Shown here: piece after piece, positions 49,698 through 58,557 of the stretch
Numbering within the stretch: position 1 is the stretch's first letter
Layout of the letters: each line of letters starts with the position of its first letter
Assembly (NCBI GenBank): GCA_964644695.1
Contig: CAZXWN010000004.1
Coordinates: forward strand, 74,962-138,961
Reading direction: 5' to 3'
Source of the DNA: CAZXWN01 sp964644695 [NCBI: uncultured bacterium]
GTDB taxonomy: Bacteria > UBP4 > UBA4092
DNA length: 64,000 nt
Program-made: the position numbers and the translations under genes
The notes under the pieces: generated by a model
Seen by the model: the letters and a program-made list of their open reading frames with translations, nothing else
Databases searched by the model: none
What the model was told of the DNA's origin: nothing

Positions 49698-50264
49698 TCA
49701 GGGTGCTACCATACGAAACCAATCTCTTATTACTTGCTTTATACGTGCGTGCTCCTCATCACTGATGACTGACATATGACATATATTATTACGTAGATGC
49801 GAAATATGCTTTGCCTCTTCTATAAGAGACTTATCTCTCACACTTTCGGCAAAATAGTCTTTCCATAATGCATTCATAATAGCTACCAATTGACTATATG
49901 TCAGTAAACGCTCTTTTTCTCTGCCTGTTATTGCCATCCAACTCTTCTGATTTTCTATAGTTTCACTTTTACGAATGTCATCAATAATATTTTCTGGTAT
50001 TATTTTCCACCATTCGTTCTTTGCTTTTGATGACAATTCTGCAACAACAAACTCACGCAAATAATTCTCAAAAACAAAAAAAAGTTTATATGATTCCGCA
50101 GCCTTTGTAGCATCGCGAACACTGTCCGGTAATAATTCAGCTAAATTAATTGTATTGGAAAGATAAAGGGGTATATCGTTTGTAACATTTACATCTTCAG
50201 ATATTTTTTTATTAGCTATTTGGCCTAAAGTCAAAAACAGTGCCAGTTTTTCGGCATTAATCAT
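49698..50264 (-). CDS. HEPN-domain protein (Swt1-like), putative ribonuclease
   Basis: 188 aa, all helical. The C-terminal region has HLRNNICHMS, the R-x4-H motif of HEPN nucleases (Arg158, His163), after a long helix (SYKLFFVFENYLREFVVAEL) typical of Swt1-like HEPN proteins. HEPN proteins act as RNases in toxin-antitoxin and abortive-infection systems. The start overlaps the end of the DUF5343-like gene by 4 bp, so the two are translationally coupled. Third gene of a three-gene operon. RNase activity is inferred from the motif only. Confidence 0.75.
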   Translation of the reverse strand: MINAEKLALFLTLGQIANKKISEDVNVTNDIPLYLSNTINLAELLPDSVRDATKAAESYKLFFVFENYLREFVVAELSSKAKNEWWKIIPENIIDDIRKSETIENQKSWMAITGREKERLLTYSQLVAIMNALWKDYFAESVRDKSLIEEAKHISHLRNNICHMSVISDEEHARIKQVIRDWFRMVAP

Positions 50265-50863
50265 TTAAATACCTTTCGGATTGCACTAAAAATATTCAAA
50301 TATGTTTCTTCTGAACAATTGCTTGGCAAATGTACCTGAATGTTAAAGTGAAAGTCCGTTGTAAATCCATCGTTGCTAGGAGCAACGGCCAATTTATCAG
50401 CAAACACCTCATCCCTTTCTTCTTCCTCTTTATCGCTGTTGTACGAAAAGTCTGCCAATGGTACTAAGGCCTTAAAAGTCCCTAGTATTTTGCTTACTTG
50501 GGCACTATCTCCACCGCTAACTTGTGAAACAATACCCTTCATTTCCTCATTACCTAGAACATGTATATTTTCATTAGCTGCATATAAATCTCTGTATGCT
50601 TCCTTTATAGCGTCAGCCATCACTTTTCTAGAAGCAGTATCATTTTTGTATAATTTATATCTTTCCGTTGGCTTACTTGTAGTATCCAAGAACCCTAACG
50701 ATCGCAAAAGTGAAATCAATGCTCTATCCGCAGTGCTTTTAAGCCCTATGGTATGGGATAAAAATTTATGAGTAAAAGCATCCGGAATCTTTGCTGATTT
50801 CATTTTTTGGAACAAAGCACCGACATTTTTATATGATGGTAGGTATGGAATTTCGTTTTTCAT
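50261..50863 (-). CDS. DUF5343-like protein
   Basis: 200 aa. The N-terminal half is a helical module: PYLPSYKNVGALFQKMKSAKIPDAFTHKFL...STADRALISLLRSLGFLDTTSKPTERY, matching the DUF5343 pattern as I know it (a wHTH-like, possibly nucleic-acid-binding domain). The C-terminal half ends FNIQVHLPSNCSEETYLNIFSAI, a beta-alpha segment. It overlaps the upstream cyclase-like gene by 35 bp and the HEPN gene by 4 bp. Could be an adaptor, sensor or regulator for the other two. Confidence 0.75.
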   Translation of the reverse strand: MKNEIPYLPSYKNVGALFQKMKSAKIPDAFTHKFLSHTIGLKSTADRALISLLRSLGFLDTTSKPTERYKLYKNDTASRKVMADAIKEAYRDLYAANENIHVLGNEEMKGIVSQVSGGDSAQVSKILGTFKALVPLADFSYNSDKEEEERDEVFADKLAVAPSNDGFTTDFHFNIQVHLPSNCSEETYLNIFSAIRKVFK

Positions 50864-51641
50864 GCAGTTTCTCCTTATTTATCTGTTTTTTTGTTAATTG
50901 ATACAACTCTAAGGCATCATGTCTTTTATAAAAATCAGCGATATCATCGTCCTCATATTTATCCCCCAGGAATTTCTTCAATGAAACAATAAATAAAACA
51001 TTAAGACCAATATATTTATTAACTACATGTTTATCATTTTTATAATTCGCCCACCATTGGATAATTTTCTTTAAATAACCGAAATATTGACCAATATAAT
51101 CATTCTTGAACTCCATTGGCCAAAGAAGTGCTTTACTGCCATTTATATCATGAAAAAAATCTTTATTTTTCTCATTTAATTCATCAAACATTTTTTCCGT
51201 AATATAGATAGTGGGAATGTCATGTTCTTTATCACGATTGTCAGCATATTTTTTAGCTTCATCAAATTCGATTGATAAATAATATTCTTTTTTTTCATAA
51301 TTAATTGTCACAGGGAATCTTTTAGCTTCTCCGTAAGAAGCTCCTCCTCTAGCAAGTAAAGGATGTACATCTGCTGCTTCATAAAGGAGTTCCCTGAATC
51401 CAAAAATATCGACCATTAATTGTTTTAAATATTTAATAAACTCATCCTGATTTTCAGAAACTATATATAGAGAATCAAACACAAATAAGGAATTTTCTAG
51501 CGCCTGAGAGTACTGTAAACTATTAATACTGAATAGTGCATAAAAATCATCTAACAATTCAAAAGTTCTTTCCTTATTTTTATTTTCTAATAAAGAACTA
51601 ATTCCTAATAAATCAATTACTGCCACATATTTCATGCACAT
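50829..51641 (-). CDS. Class III nucleotidyl cyclase-like protein, first gene of the accessory operon
   Basis: 270 aa; ATG at 51641 has GAGGAG 7 nt upstream. Near the N-terminus, YVAVIDLLGISSLLE (Asp10) resembles the metal-binding first strand of class III cyclases. FVFDSLYIVSE carries a second acidic residue (Asp56), 46 residues on, close to the ~44 spacing in cyclases. LLARGGASYGEAKRF (98-108) resembles their RxGIHxGEV strand. The rest is charged and without a known motif. It may be a divergent cyclase or polymerase-palm protein that makes a signal nucleotide; this is inference. Low-GC composition suggests transfer. Confidence 0.6.
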   Translation of the reverse strand: MCMKYVAVIDLLGISSLLENKNKERTFELLDDFYALFSINSLQYSQALENSLFVFDSLYIVSENQDEFIKYLKQLMVDIFGFRELLYEAADVHPLLARGGASYGEAKRFPVTINYEKKEYYLSIEFDEAKKYADNRDKEHDIPTIYITEKMFDELNEKNKDFFHDINGSKALLWPMEFKNDYIGQYFGYLKKIIQWWANYKNDKHVVNKYIGLNVLFIVSLKKFLGDKYEDDDIADFYKRHDALELYQLTKKQINKEKLHEKRNSIPTII

Positions 51642-51835
51642 TTTATTACTCCTCAGAGATAATATAGATGAGTGCATGATAAATCACCAATTAATTATAG
51701 TCAATGAGTTGTTTTTCAATGCAACCAAATAAAGTAAACCATATTCAGAAAATTAATAAATATTATCCATTAATCAAATCGTGCATTCGATTATTATTCA
51801 CAAACGCCCACCTTTACCGATTTGTTTAGTCCCCC

Positions 51836-51893
51836 TTGCAAAACCAATCCATATTGGATAATAATACCTATATATAACAATATGTATAGGTAT
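51836..51893 (+). promoter_or_regulatory. abiE promoter with overlapping palindromic operators
   Basis: -35 TTGCAA (51836-51841), 17 bp, -10 TAATAA (51859-51864). Just downstream, ATACCTATA (51864-51872) and TATAGGTAT (51885-51893) form a perfect 9-bp inverted repeat; CCAAT-CCAT-ATTGG (51844-51857) lies in the spacer. This is the layout expected for autorepression by AbiEi. Confidence 0.65.
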
Positions 51894-51904
51894 ATTTATC
51901 CAAC

Positions 51905-52525
51905 ATGAAACAAAAAGAAGACATATCCGCCACATCAAAGGCTAAAGTGATCCTGCAGAGAATGAGGTCTCCTGTTCTCAGAACCTCAGATATTCTGGAA
52001 CAGGGCATTCATGTCCGAACTCTGTACCAACTTCGGGATGATGGTTTTCTGGAACAAATGTCCCGGGGAGTATATCGCCTTCAGGACCAGGATACACTGG
52101 ATAATCCAGACTGGGTAATTGTCTTCACTCGAATTCCTCAAGCAGTCATTTGCCTGGTTTCCGCACTTTCATTCCATGAGATAACCACGCAAATACCACA
52201 TGAGGTATCTATTGCCCTGATGAAAGGGGCAGAATCGCCCCGTCTGAAGTTTCCTCCCCTGAAAGTCCACAGATTTTCCGGTCCAGCATTCCTTGAAGGA
52301 ATTGAGGAATATCGTGTTAATGGGATTCCCGTCAGAGTCTATAATCCAGAAAAGACACTGGCAGACTGCTTTAAGTTTCGAAATCAACTGGGAATGGATA
52401 TTGTCATGGAAGCCCTTAAACTTTATAAAACCAGAAAGACATTTGTACCTGATAAACTCCTTAAATATGCCCGAATCTGTCGCGTAGAGAATGTCATGAG
52501 ACCCTATCTGGAGTCGATACTTTGA
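51905..52525 (+). CDS. abiEi: AbiEi-family antitoxin
   Basis: 206 aa. N-terminal winged-helix (VLRTSDILEQGIHVRTLYQLRDDGFLEQMSRGVYRL), then the AbiEi C-terminal domain (ALSFHEITTQIPHEVSIAL, IPVRVYNPEKTLADCFKFRN). In the studied AbiE systems the antitoxin represses its own operon by binding inverted repeats and neutralises AbiEii. Its stop overlaps the TTG start of the toxin gene (TTGA), so expression is coupled. Confidence 0.88.
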   Translation: MKQKEDISATSKAKVILQRMRSPVLRTSDILEQGIHVRTLYQLRDDGFLEQMSRGVYRLQDQDTLDNPDWVIVFTRIPQAVICLVSALSFHEITTQIPHEVSIALMKGAESPRLKFPPLKVHRFSGPAFLEGIEEYRVNGIPVRVYNPEKTLADCFKFRNQLGMDIVMEALKLYKTRKTFVPDKLLKYARICRVENVMRPYLESIL

Positions 52526-53412
52526 TAAAAGACATCTCTGCATCCATCAGGCAAAAACTGCTTAACCAATCCCGCCACGACAGAAGGCCCTTCAATGAGT
52601 TACTTCAATACTATGCTATGGAGCGGTTCTTATATCGTCTTTCAAAGTCAAAGCATCCAAATTCCTATATCTTAAAAGGCGCACTATTATTACGAGTCTG
52701 GGAAGCGCCTCTCAATCGTCCAACAAAAGATATCGATTTATTAGGCAAAACCCGTAATACGGAGTCCAATATTCAAAAGCAGTTTAGCGATATCTTGACG
52801 ACATCCGTTGAACCAGATGGACTAATATTTGACATAGATTCTATTGAAACAGAACGAATTTCTGAAGATGCTGATTATGAGGGTATTCGAGTCCGTTTCA
52901 AAGGATCTCTTGGGACCGCTAGAGTTTCATTACAAGTAGATATTGGATTTAGTGACGTTATCTATCCTGAACCAATAAACATATCTTTTCCAACTCTCTT
53001 TAACTCAGAAAATCCAGTTCTTTTGTCATATACACAGGAAAGTGTGATTGCCGAGAAATTTGAAGCAATTGTTAAATTGGGTGAGTTAAACAGTCGCATG
53101 AAAGACTTTTATGACATTTGGGTGTTGTCCCGAAATTTTGATTATGACGGACTAAACCTCTCCGAAGCCATAAAGCTTACCTTTCAGAAAAGAAAAACAG
53201 CAGTACCTGAATCCGTTACATCATTTAGTAAATCATTTATTGATGCTAAACAGGTACAATGGACAGCCTTTAGAAACCGTATTCCCCTTGAATTTATCCC
53301 TCCCTCATTTGCGGATATCATCAAAGATATTAAAGAATTTATCCTTCCGATATTAACCCATGATCCAACCTCATTAATTTGGAAAGCCCCCGGTCCGTGG
53401 ACTCCTAAATAA
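52522..53412 (+). CDS. abiEii: AbiEii-family nucleotidyltransferase toxin
   Basis: 296 aa, starting at a TTG that overlaps the antitoxin stop codon. Nucleotidyltransferase motifs: KGALLLRVWEAPLNRPTKDIDLLG, a central acidic strand (VSLQVDIGFSD), and KFEAIVKLGELNSRMKDFYDIW (K/D motif). Such toxins modify tRNA or other targets and cause growth arrest or phage abortive infection. Complete and apparently intact. Confidence 0.9.
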   Translation: MIKDISASIRQKLLNQSRHDRRPFNELLQYYAMERFLYRLSKSKHPNSYILKGALLLRVWEAPLNRPTKDIDLLGKTRNTESNIQKQFSDILTTSVEPDGLIFDIDSIETERISEDADYEGIRVRFKGSLGTARVSLQVDIGFSDVIYPEPINISFPTLFNSENPVLLSYTQESVIAEKFEAIVKLGELNSRMKDFYDIWVLSRNFDYDGLNLSEAIKLTFQKRKTAVPESVTSFSKSFIDAKQVQWTAFRNRIPLEFIPPSFADIIKDIKEFILPILTHDPTSLIWKAPGPWTPK

Positions 53413-53456
53413 TAATACGAATAATTCACTCATCCGTTTTATCTACAAAAAAAGAA

Positions 53457-53480
53457 GGGGCGTCCCTGATGGGACGCCCC
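53457..53480. terminator. Terminator between abiEii and glmS
   Basis: Perfect 10-bp stem GGGGCGTCCC / GGGACGCCCC with a TGAT loop; long T-run on the minus strand for glmS. Confidence 0.93.
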
Positions 53481-53523
53481 GATTAATATGGATTTTGTTA
53501 AATATTACTAAACGCCACTGTCT

Positions 53524-55353
53524 TTATTCGACGGTAACGGACTTAGCCAGGTTTCTGGGCTGATCAACATCACAGCCGCGTTTAACCGCGACATGATAGG
53601 AGAACAGCTGAAGCGGGATCTGAACCAGAATCGGTGAGACGAACTCTTCACACTTCGGAATATAGATGACGGATTCGGCATGAGCCTTGATGTTTTCGTC
53701 ACCTTCGGTAGCCACAGCCACGATACGACCGTTTCTGGCGCGGATTTCCTGAATGTTGGAGACCATCTTGTCATACACCGCAGACTGGGTGCAGACGCAG
53801 ATAACCGGGAGACTATCATCCACGAGGGCAATCGGACCGTGCTTCATTTCGCCGGCGGCATACCCTTCAGCATGAATGTAAGAAATTTCTTTCAGTTTCA
53901 GAGCACCTTCGAGGGCGCTTGGATAGTTATAGGAACGACCGAGATACAGGGCACTGGTGGCCTTGTAATACTTGTCGGTGCAATCCAGAATGGACTGCTG
54001 GTCTGCCAATTGGGCCTTGACCTGTTCGGGTAACTGACGAAGAGCAGCAATCATGTTCTTCCGGGTCTCCGCAGAAAGTGTACCACGGATGGCACCCAGA
54101 TACAGGGTGAAGAGAATGAATGCTGTTACCTGTGAGGTATAAGCTTTGGTAGAAGCAACGCCAATTTCCGGGCCGGCATTGGTGTAAATGACACCGTCTG
54201 AGTCACGGGCGATTGAGGAACCCACGACATTACAGATAGACACGACTTTGGAGCCGCAGCGTTTGGCTTCACGGAGACCCGCCAGTGTATCAGCGGTTTC
54301 ACCCGACTGAGTAACGGTCATGACGAGAGTGTCTTTGTCCACCATCGGGCTGCGATAACGGAATTCAGAGGCCAGATCCACTTCAACCGGGATACGGACA
54401 AACTGTTCCAACAGATAACGGCCGACCATACCAGCGTGGTAAGCAGTACCACAGGAGATAATGACGATTTTCTTGATGGACTTTAATTCAGCATCAGACA
54501 TCTTCATATCTTCAAGCTGAATGCTGTCGAAGTCTTTGGAGAAACGGCCCAGGAGGGTGTTGGCAATAACGGTGGGCTGTTCGTTGATTTCTTTGAGCAT
54601 GAAGTGGGGATATCCACCCTTTTCGGCGGCATTGGCATCCCAATCAATGTAATGTTCTTCCTTTTGGAGAACATTGCCATTGAGGTCAGTCACTACGACT
54701 TTGTCGCGAGTCAGGGTAATAACTTCATGTTCATCCAGGTAAATGACCCGGCGGGTATATTTCAGGATGGCGGGAACATCGGAACCAATGAAGTTTTCAC
54801 CGTCACCAAGACCGATAATCAATGGGCTACCACAACGGGCGGCCACGAGTTTATCCGGCTCATCAACGCACATGACGCCAAGAGCATATGCACCTTCTAC
54901 TTCTTTCAGGGCGTTGCGGACAGCTTCTTCGAGGTTACCTTTGTAATGTTTACCCACCAAATGGGCAGCCACTTCAGTGTCAGTCTGGGATTTGAAGACA
55001 TGACCTTCCGCCAGCATCTGGGCTTTGAGGGACTGGTAATTTTCGATGATACCGTTGTGGACAACCACGATTTTTCCGGAGTTGTCAGCATGGGGGTGAG
55101 AATTTACTTCAGAGGGGATACCATGTGTGGCCCAACGAGTGTGTCCAATCCCGCAACTTCCCGGAATAGGCTCTTCAGCCAGGCTCTGATCTAACACTTT
55201 CAGCTTGCCGACTCTTTTACGAACGACCAGTTTGCCATCAGAAATGACAGCCACACCGGCTGAGTCATACCCACGATATTCAAGACGATGTAAACCGTCC
55301 ATAATAATCGGAGTCGCATCGGTTTTACCGATATATCCAACAATTCCGCACAT
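53524..55353 (-). CDS. glmS: Glucosamine-fructose-6-phosphate aminotransferase
   Basis: 609 aa, complete. Makes glucosamine-6-P from fructose-6-P and glutamine. N-terminal glutaminase domain with Cys2 (MCGIVGYIG) and GHTRWATHG, then two SIS isomerase domains (ISCGTAYHAGM, SQSGETADTL, EGALKLKEISY) and the C-terminal QIPLQLFSYHVA...CDVDQPRNLAKSVTVE. SD AAAGG upstream. The 150-bp leader shows no glmS-ribozyme features by eye. Confidence 0.97.
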   Translation of the reverse strand: MCGIVGYIGKTDATPIIMDGLHRLEYRGYDSAGVAVISDGKLVVRKRVGKLKVLDQSLAEEPIPGSCGIGHTRWATHGIPSEVNSHPHADNSGKIVVVHNGIIENYQSLKAQMLAEGHVFKSQTDTEVAAHLVGKHYKGNLEEAVRNALKEVEGAYALGVMCVDEPDKLVAARCGSPLIIGLGDGENFIGSDVPAILKYTRRVIYLDEHEVITLTRDKVVVTDLNGNVLQKEEHYIDWDANAAEKGGYPHFMLKEINEQPTVIANTLLGRFSKDFDSIQLEDMKMSDAELKSIKKIVIISCGTAYHAGMVGRYLLEQFVRIPVEVDLASEFRYRSPMVDKDTLVMTVTQSGETADTLAGLREAKRCGSKVVSICNVVGSSIARDSDGVIYTNAGPEIGVASTKAYTSQVTAFILFTLYLGAIRGTLSAETRKNMIAALRQLPEQVKAQLADQQSILDCTDKYYKATSALYLGRSYNYPSALEGALKLKEISYIHAEGYAAGEMKHGPIALVDDSLPVICVCTQSAVYDKMVSNIQEIRARNGRIVAVATEGDENIKAHAESVIYIPKCEEFVSPILVQIPLQLFSYHVAVKRGCDVDQPRNLAKSVTVE

Positions 55354-55395
55354 AGTAATATTTACCTTTCAACACGGTTGATTTGATAAAGAAAA

Positions 55396-55414
55396 TCCCT
55401 TCATTACAAAGGGA
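55396..55414 (-). terminator. Weak terminator or leader hairpin before glmS
   Basis: TCCCTT / AAGGGA, six bp, followed on the minus strand by TTTTCTTT. It may end the phospholipase-like gene or act in the glmS leader. Confidence 0.5.
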
Positions 55415-55505
55415 ATTAATGCTCAATAAGGTATGGACATTTTACCATGAGGAGGTCATAGTCGTCTATTTACCCTTATCGATTAATCCCGAAATCACCG
55501 ATTTA

Positions 55506-56420
55506 TCAGGGGTTTATGTAGGTGCTTCGAGGGATATCCATGTCCTCAGAAACGGTTATAAACTCACTAAGTTCAACAGGAACGGTTGTTCCACCATTCA
55601 ATCCGGCATCCACCCATGCTGTGTACCACAGGGATGCGACATCAATGGCTGACTGATTCAACAGTGTTGTGGTAAAGCTCTGGGTACTGGCCCATAGAAG
55701 AGAATAGTAGGTATTACTTGAGGTCGATCCTGCCGATTTCTGAGCCGAAGTATCGGCAGCCGTGATCAGAGGATAATAAGGATAATTGGCACTGAGAAGA
55801 CTGAAACAAAACTCCAGTTGGTTAGACCTGTAGATGGCACCTGACCCTGATGTACTGGAAATGCTGGGGGTATATTTGGTAATCATTGTGGTTTCGTAAC
55901 GGCTGTGGACCCCATTCGCATTGTAATTTTTGGTCAAATGCATCGGCTGGCTTAAGTCCGCTGTGTAATGTGATACGCGGGTCATCCAATACATGGCAGT
56001 CGTCAAATTGGATGGGGTAGGATTGGCCTTCCAGGTCCGTAATGACTCAGTAAACTTCTGATTCACGGATACGACTGCAAATAAACAATACCCACTGGAG
56101 ACAGTGTATTTGGCGAGATAGTCAGTATAGTTTCTTGGGAAAATCGTAAATGGCCACTGAATCGCAGAATTTGCATCACCGTCCTGAAAATGAAAGTAAG
56201 ACTCATTGGCATCCCAGTTCGTCCGAACCCCATTATCCGTACTGGTATCAGCTAACCATTGTTTATATGGCCGAAATACTGTCGCCATACTCACCGGAAG
56301 ATTTTCAATCGCGTTACTGGTGATCCGGGTGTGGCAATAATCTCCCCAGGCTAACGCCAGGGAAGTTAATAAAAGAAAGCTTATTATAAGAGAAGCTCTG
56401 AATGGCTTAATGTTTTTCAT
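55506..56420 (-). CDS. Secreted zinc-dependent phospholipase C / S1-P1 nuclease-fold protein
   Basis: 304 aa; signal peptide ending near ALA, mature chain starting WGDYCHTRIT, where the N-terminal Trp and His are zinc ligands in this fold. Further metal residues: YFHFQDGDA, SHYTADLSQPMHL (HxxxDxxQPxH), and VHSRYE. Together these match the PLC/P1-nuclease superfamily; HSRYE is closer to the phospholipase branch. The C-terminus reads VPVELSEF, the junction motif that in some phyla precedes an Ig-like sorting domain, but here the chain ends about 20 residues later. Confidence 0.78.
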   Translation of the reverse strand: MKNIKPFRASLIISFLLLTSLALAWGDYCHTRITSNAIENLPVSMATVFRPYKQWLADTSTDNGVRTNWDANESYFHFQDGDANSAIQWPFTIFPRNYTDYLAKYTVSSGYCLFAVVSVNQKFTESLRTWKANPTPSNLTTAMYWMTRVSHYTADLSQPMHLTKNYNANGVHSRYETTMITKYTPSISSTSGSGAIYRSNQLEFCFSLLSANYPYYPLITAADTSAQKSAGSTSSNTYYSLLWASTQSFTTTLLNQSAIDVASLWYTAWVDAGLNGGTTVPVELSEFITVSEDMDIPRSTYINP

Positions 56421-56508
56421 TATGAAAATATATCACAGTGATTAGACTGGTTAACGATTAAGAAACCTTGAGTATCCAATCCAATAACACAACAATACCT
56501 TTCGGGGA

Positions 56509-57246
56509 TTAATCCAGACCGAGGTCTTGTGCCGCCTCAGAAGCAATGATCATGGTTGTTTTGGGGTGCAGTTGAAGAATAGAAGCCGGTACTTGGGGAT
56601 GCACCGGACCGCCGATAGCATTAAAGACAGCTTCCGCTTTGTCGGGAGTATTTGCCAGGAGGATAATCTCCCGTGCTTTCATGATGGTCCCCATCCCAAC
56701 CGACAGGGCATGAGTCGGGACCTTGGATAAATCGTCCTCAAAGAATCGGGCGTTCGCTTTTCGAGTATCTTCCTTCAAACCTGCCAGGTGAGTCCAGGGT
56801 TCAAAGGCCTCTCCCGGTTCATTAAATCCAATGTGCCCATTACGGCCGATGCCTAATATCTGGACATCAATTCCGCCCACATCAGCCATCTTCTTTTCAT
56901 ATTTTTCGCATTCAGCCATGACGTCAGATGCCTGGCCATCGAGAATATTGATGTTCTCCTCGCGGAAATTTACATTGGAGAAAAAGTTCTCATACATAAA
57001 ATAGTGGTAACTCTGAGGATGGTCCGGGGATAGCCCAACATATTCATCCAGATTAAATGTCGTTACTTTAGAAAAATCCAACCGCAGACTGGACTGCATC
57101 TGGGTCAATTCATAATACATACCCAGAGGAGTTGAACCGGTCGCAAGCCCTAGTACTAAATCAGGTTTAACGATGATGTGGGCAGCCACCAATAAGGCTG
57201 CTCTCTGGGACATTTCCTGGTAATCCGCGGTAACAACAATCTGCAT
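56509..57246 (-). CDS. nagB: Glucosamine-6-phosphate deaminase
   Basis: 245 aa; converts glucosamine-6-P to fructose-6-P and ammonia. Seen: GLATGSTPLGMYYEL (phosphate loop), FNLDEYVGL (catalytic Asp), GIGRNGHIGFNEPG (catalytic His), and the terminal TTMIIASEAA. It starts 12 bp after nagA, so the two form an operon. Confidence 0.96.
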   Translation of the reverse strand: MQIVVTADYQEMSQRAALLVAAHIIVKPDLVLGLATGSTPLGMYYELTQMQSSLRLDFSKVTTFNLDEYVGLSPDHPQSYHYFMYENFFSNVNFREENINILDGQASDVMAECEKYEKKMADVGGIDVQILGIGRNGHIGFNEPGEAFEPWTHLAGLKEDTRKANARFFEDDLSKVPTHALSVGMGTIMKAREIILLANTPDKAEAVFNAIGGPVHPQVPASILQLHPKTTMIIASEAAQDLGLD

Positions 57247-57258
57247 AATAAAAGTGTC

Positions 57259-58428
57259 CTAGGCCTGGAACTGGACTTTTCCTTCCACCATGGTGTACTG
57301 CACTTTGAAGTCCTCATCAAACAGGACAATATCAGCATCCTTACCAACTTCAAGGGTGCCCTTACGATGTTCCAGACCCAATTCAATGGCAGGATTTAAT
57401 GAGGCACAATGGATGGCTTCCACCATGTCCAAACCAGCAAACTTCATCAGGTTATTAATTCCATTATTCATCAGGAGGGTAGAACCAGCTAATGTGTTGG
57501 TGTTATTTAGATAGGTCTCACCATTACGGACATTTAATGTATACCCAAGTTTGGCATCCTGTACATATTCACCATCCGGTAAACCTGCGGTCTGAATGGC
57601 ATCTGTAATCGGAATAACTTTCCGTAAAGGTTTGGCCCGAACCAGGATTTTAACAACTTCAGGATGGACATGAACCCCATCCGTAATAATTTCAGCAGCA
57701 ACTGAATCACACGCCAAAGCGGCACCGACTGTTCCCGGATGACGATGGGATAGGACCGACATGGCATTAAAGGTGTGAGTTGCATGGCTGACACCCGCGT
57801 TTACACCTGCCATTGCCTGTTCATAAGTAGCATCCGTATGGCCCATGGAGGCAATAATATTCCGCTTCACAAGCATTTCGATCAGGGGAATCGCACCATC
57901 AATTTCGGGTGCAATGGTCATCTGTTTCAGATATCCACTGGAAGCGTCTATGAGGCTCTGTAAAGTTTCCGGAGCACATTTCCAAATATGTTCAGGATAC
58001 TGGGCTCCCCGTTTCTCCATACACAAATAAGGTCCCTCAATATGAATACCCAGAGGTTTGGTTCCCGGCAGGCCCTCATCAAACAGGTTGGCCAGTTTTT
58101 TGAGAATCTCGGTATCAGCATGAACTGTCGGTAGATATCCCGTCACTCCATGTGCCGCATAACATTTACCCATGGCTTCAAGAGCTTCACGGGAAGCATC
58201 AGCAGACTTGTAGTTCATACAGCCATGTACATGGACATCTATGAACCCAGGTGAAATGTACTGACCAGAAACATCAATGATTTCAGCATCGGCCGGGAAT
58301 GAACTGGCATTCATAAATCCCAGGTGCTCAATTTTTGAGCCCTTCACCATCAGATAAAACCCTGTATCCAGGACTTCCGTCGGTGTAATGATTTGGCCGT
58401 TAATGAATATTTTTCTCTGTTCAGACAT
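57259..58428 (-). CDS. nagA: N-acetylglucosamine-6-phosphate deacetylase
   Basis: 389 aa amidohydrolase. Metal motif DVHVHGC, the ligand His in SMGHTDATYEQA and SHATHTFNAM, and the catalytic Asp in PITDAIQTAGL. The substrate-binding EGPYL is present. First gene of nagA-nagB. The start is preceded by GAGAGG; an extended -10 (TGG TAAAAT, at 58487-58495) lies about 60 bp upstream. No transporter or phosphotransferase gene is adjacent. Confidence 0.96.
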   Translation of the reverse strand: MSEQRKIFINGQIITPTEVLDTGFYLMVKGSKIEHLGFMNASSFPADAEIIDVSGQYISPGFIDVHVHGCMNYKSADASREALEAMGKCYAAHGVTGYLPTVHADTEILKKLANLFDEGLPGTKPLGIHIEGPYLCMEKRGAQYPEHIWKCAPETLQSLIDASSGYLKQMTIAPEIDGAIPLIEMLVKRNIIASMGHTDATYEQAMAGVNAGVSHATHTFNAMSVLSHRHPGTVGAALACDSVAAEIITDGVHVHPEVVKILVRAKPLRKVIPITDAIQTAGLPDGEYVQDAKLGYTLNVRNGETYLNNTNTLAGSTLLMNNGINNLMKFAGLDMVEAIHCASLNPAIELGLEHRKGTLEVGKDADIVLFDEDFKVQYTMVEGKVQFQA

Positions 58429-58486
58429 AATGAGATAAACCTCTCGGTTAATTGAGATTAAACCTTTTTATTTGTTGATTTTCCCT

Positions 58487-58495
58487 ATTTTACCA
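58487..58495 (-). promoter_or_regulatory. Putative extended -10 promoter for nagA
   Basis: TGG followed by TAAAAT on the minus strand. It lies between the structured RNA and nagA and would give a leader of about 50 nt. Confidence 0.4.
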
Positions 58496-58557
58496 TAGCC
58501 AACAGACAATGGATTGCCACCGGAAGTTGTAAATAAGTTACAGGGGCGAAAAACCAT

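Noticed and set aside
55354-55505. glmS ribozyme in the glmS leader
   Set aside because: The leader is only about 150 bp, contains a simple 6-bp hairpin with T-run and none of the conserved ribozyme core that I could recognise.
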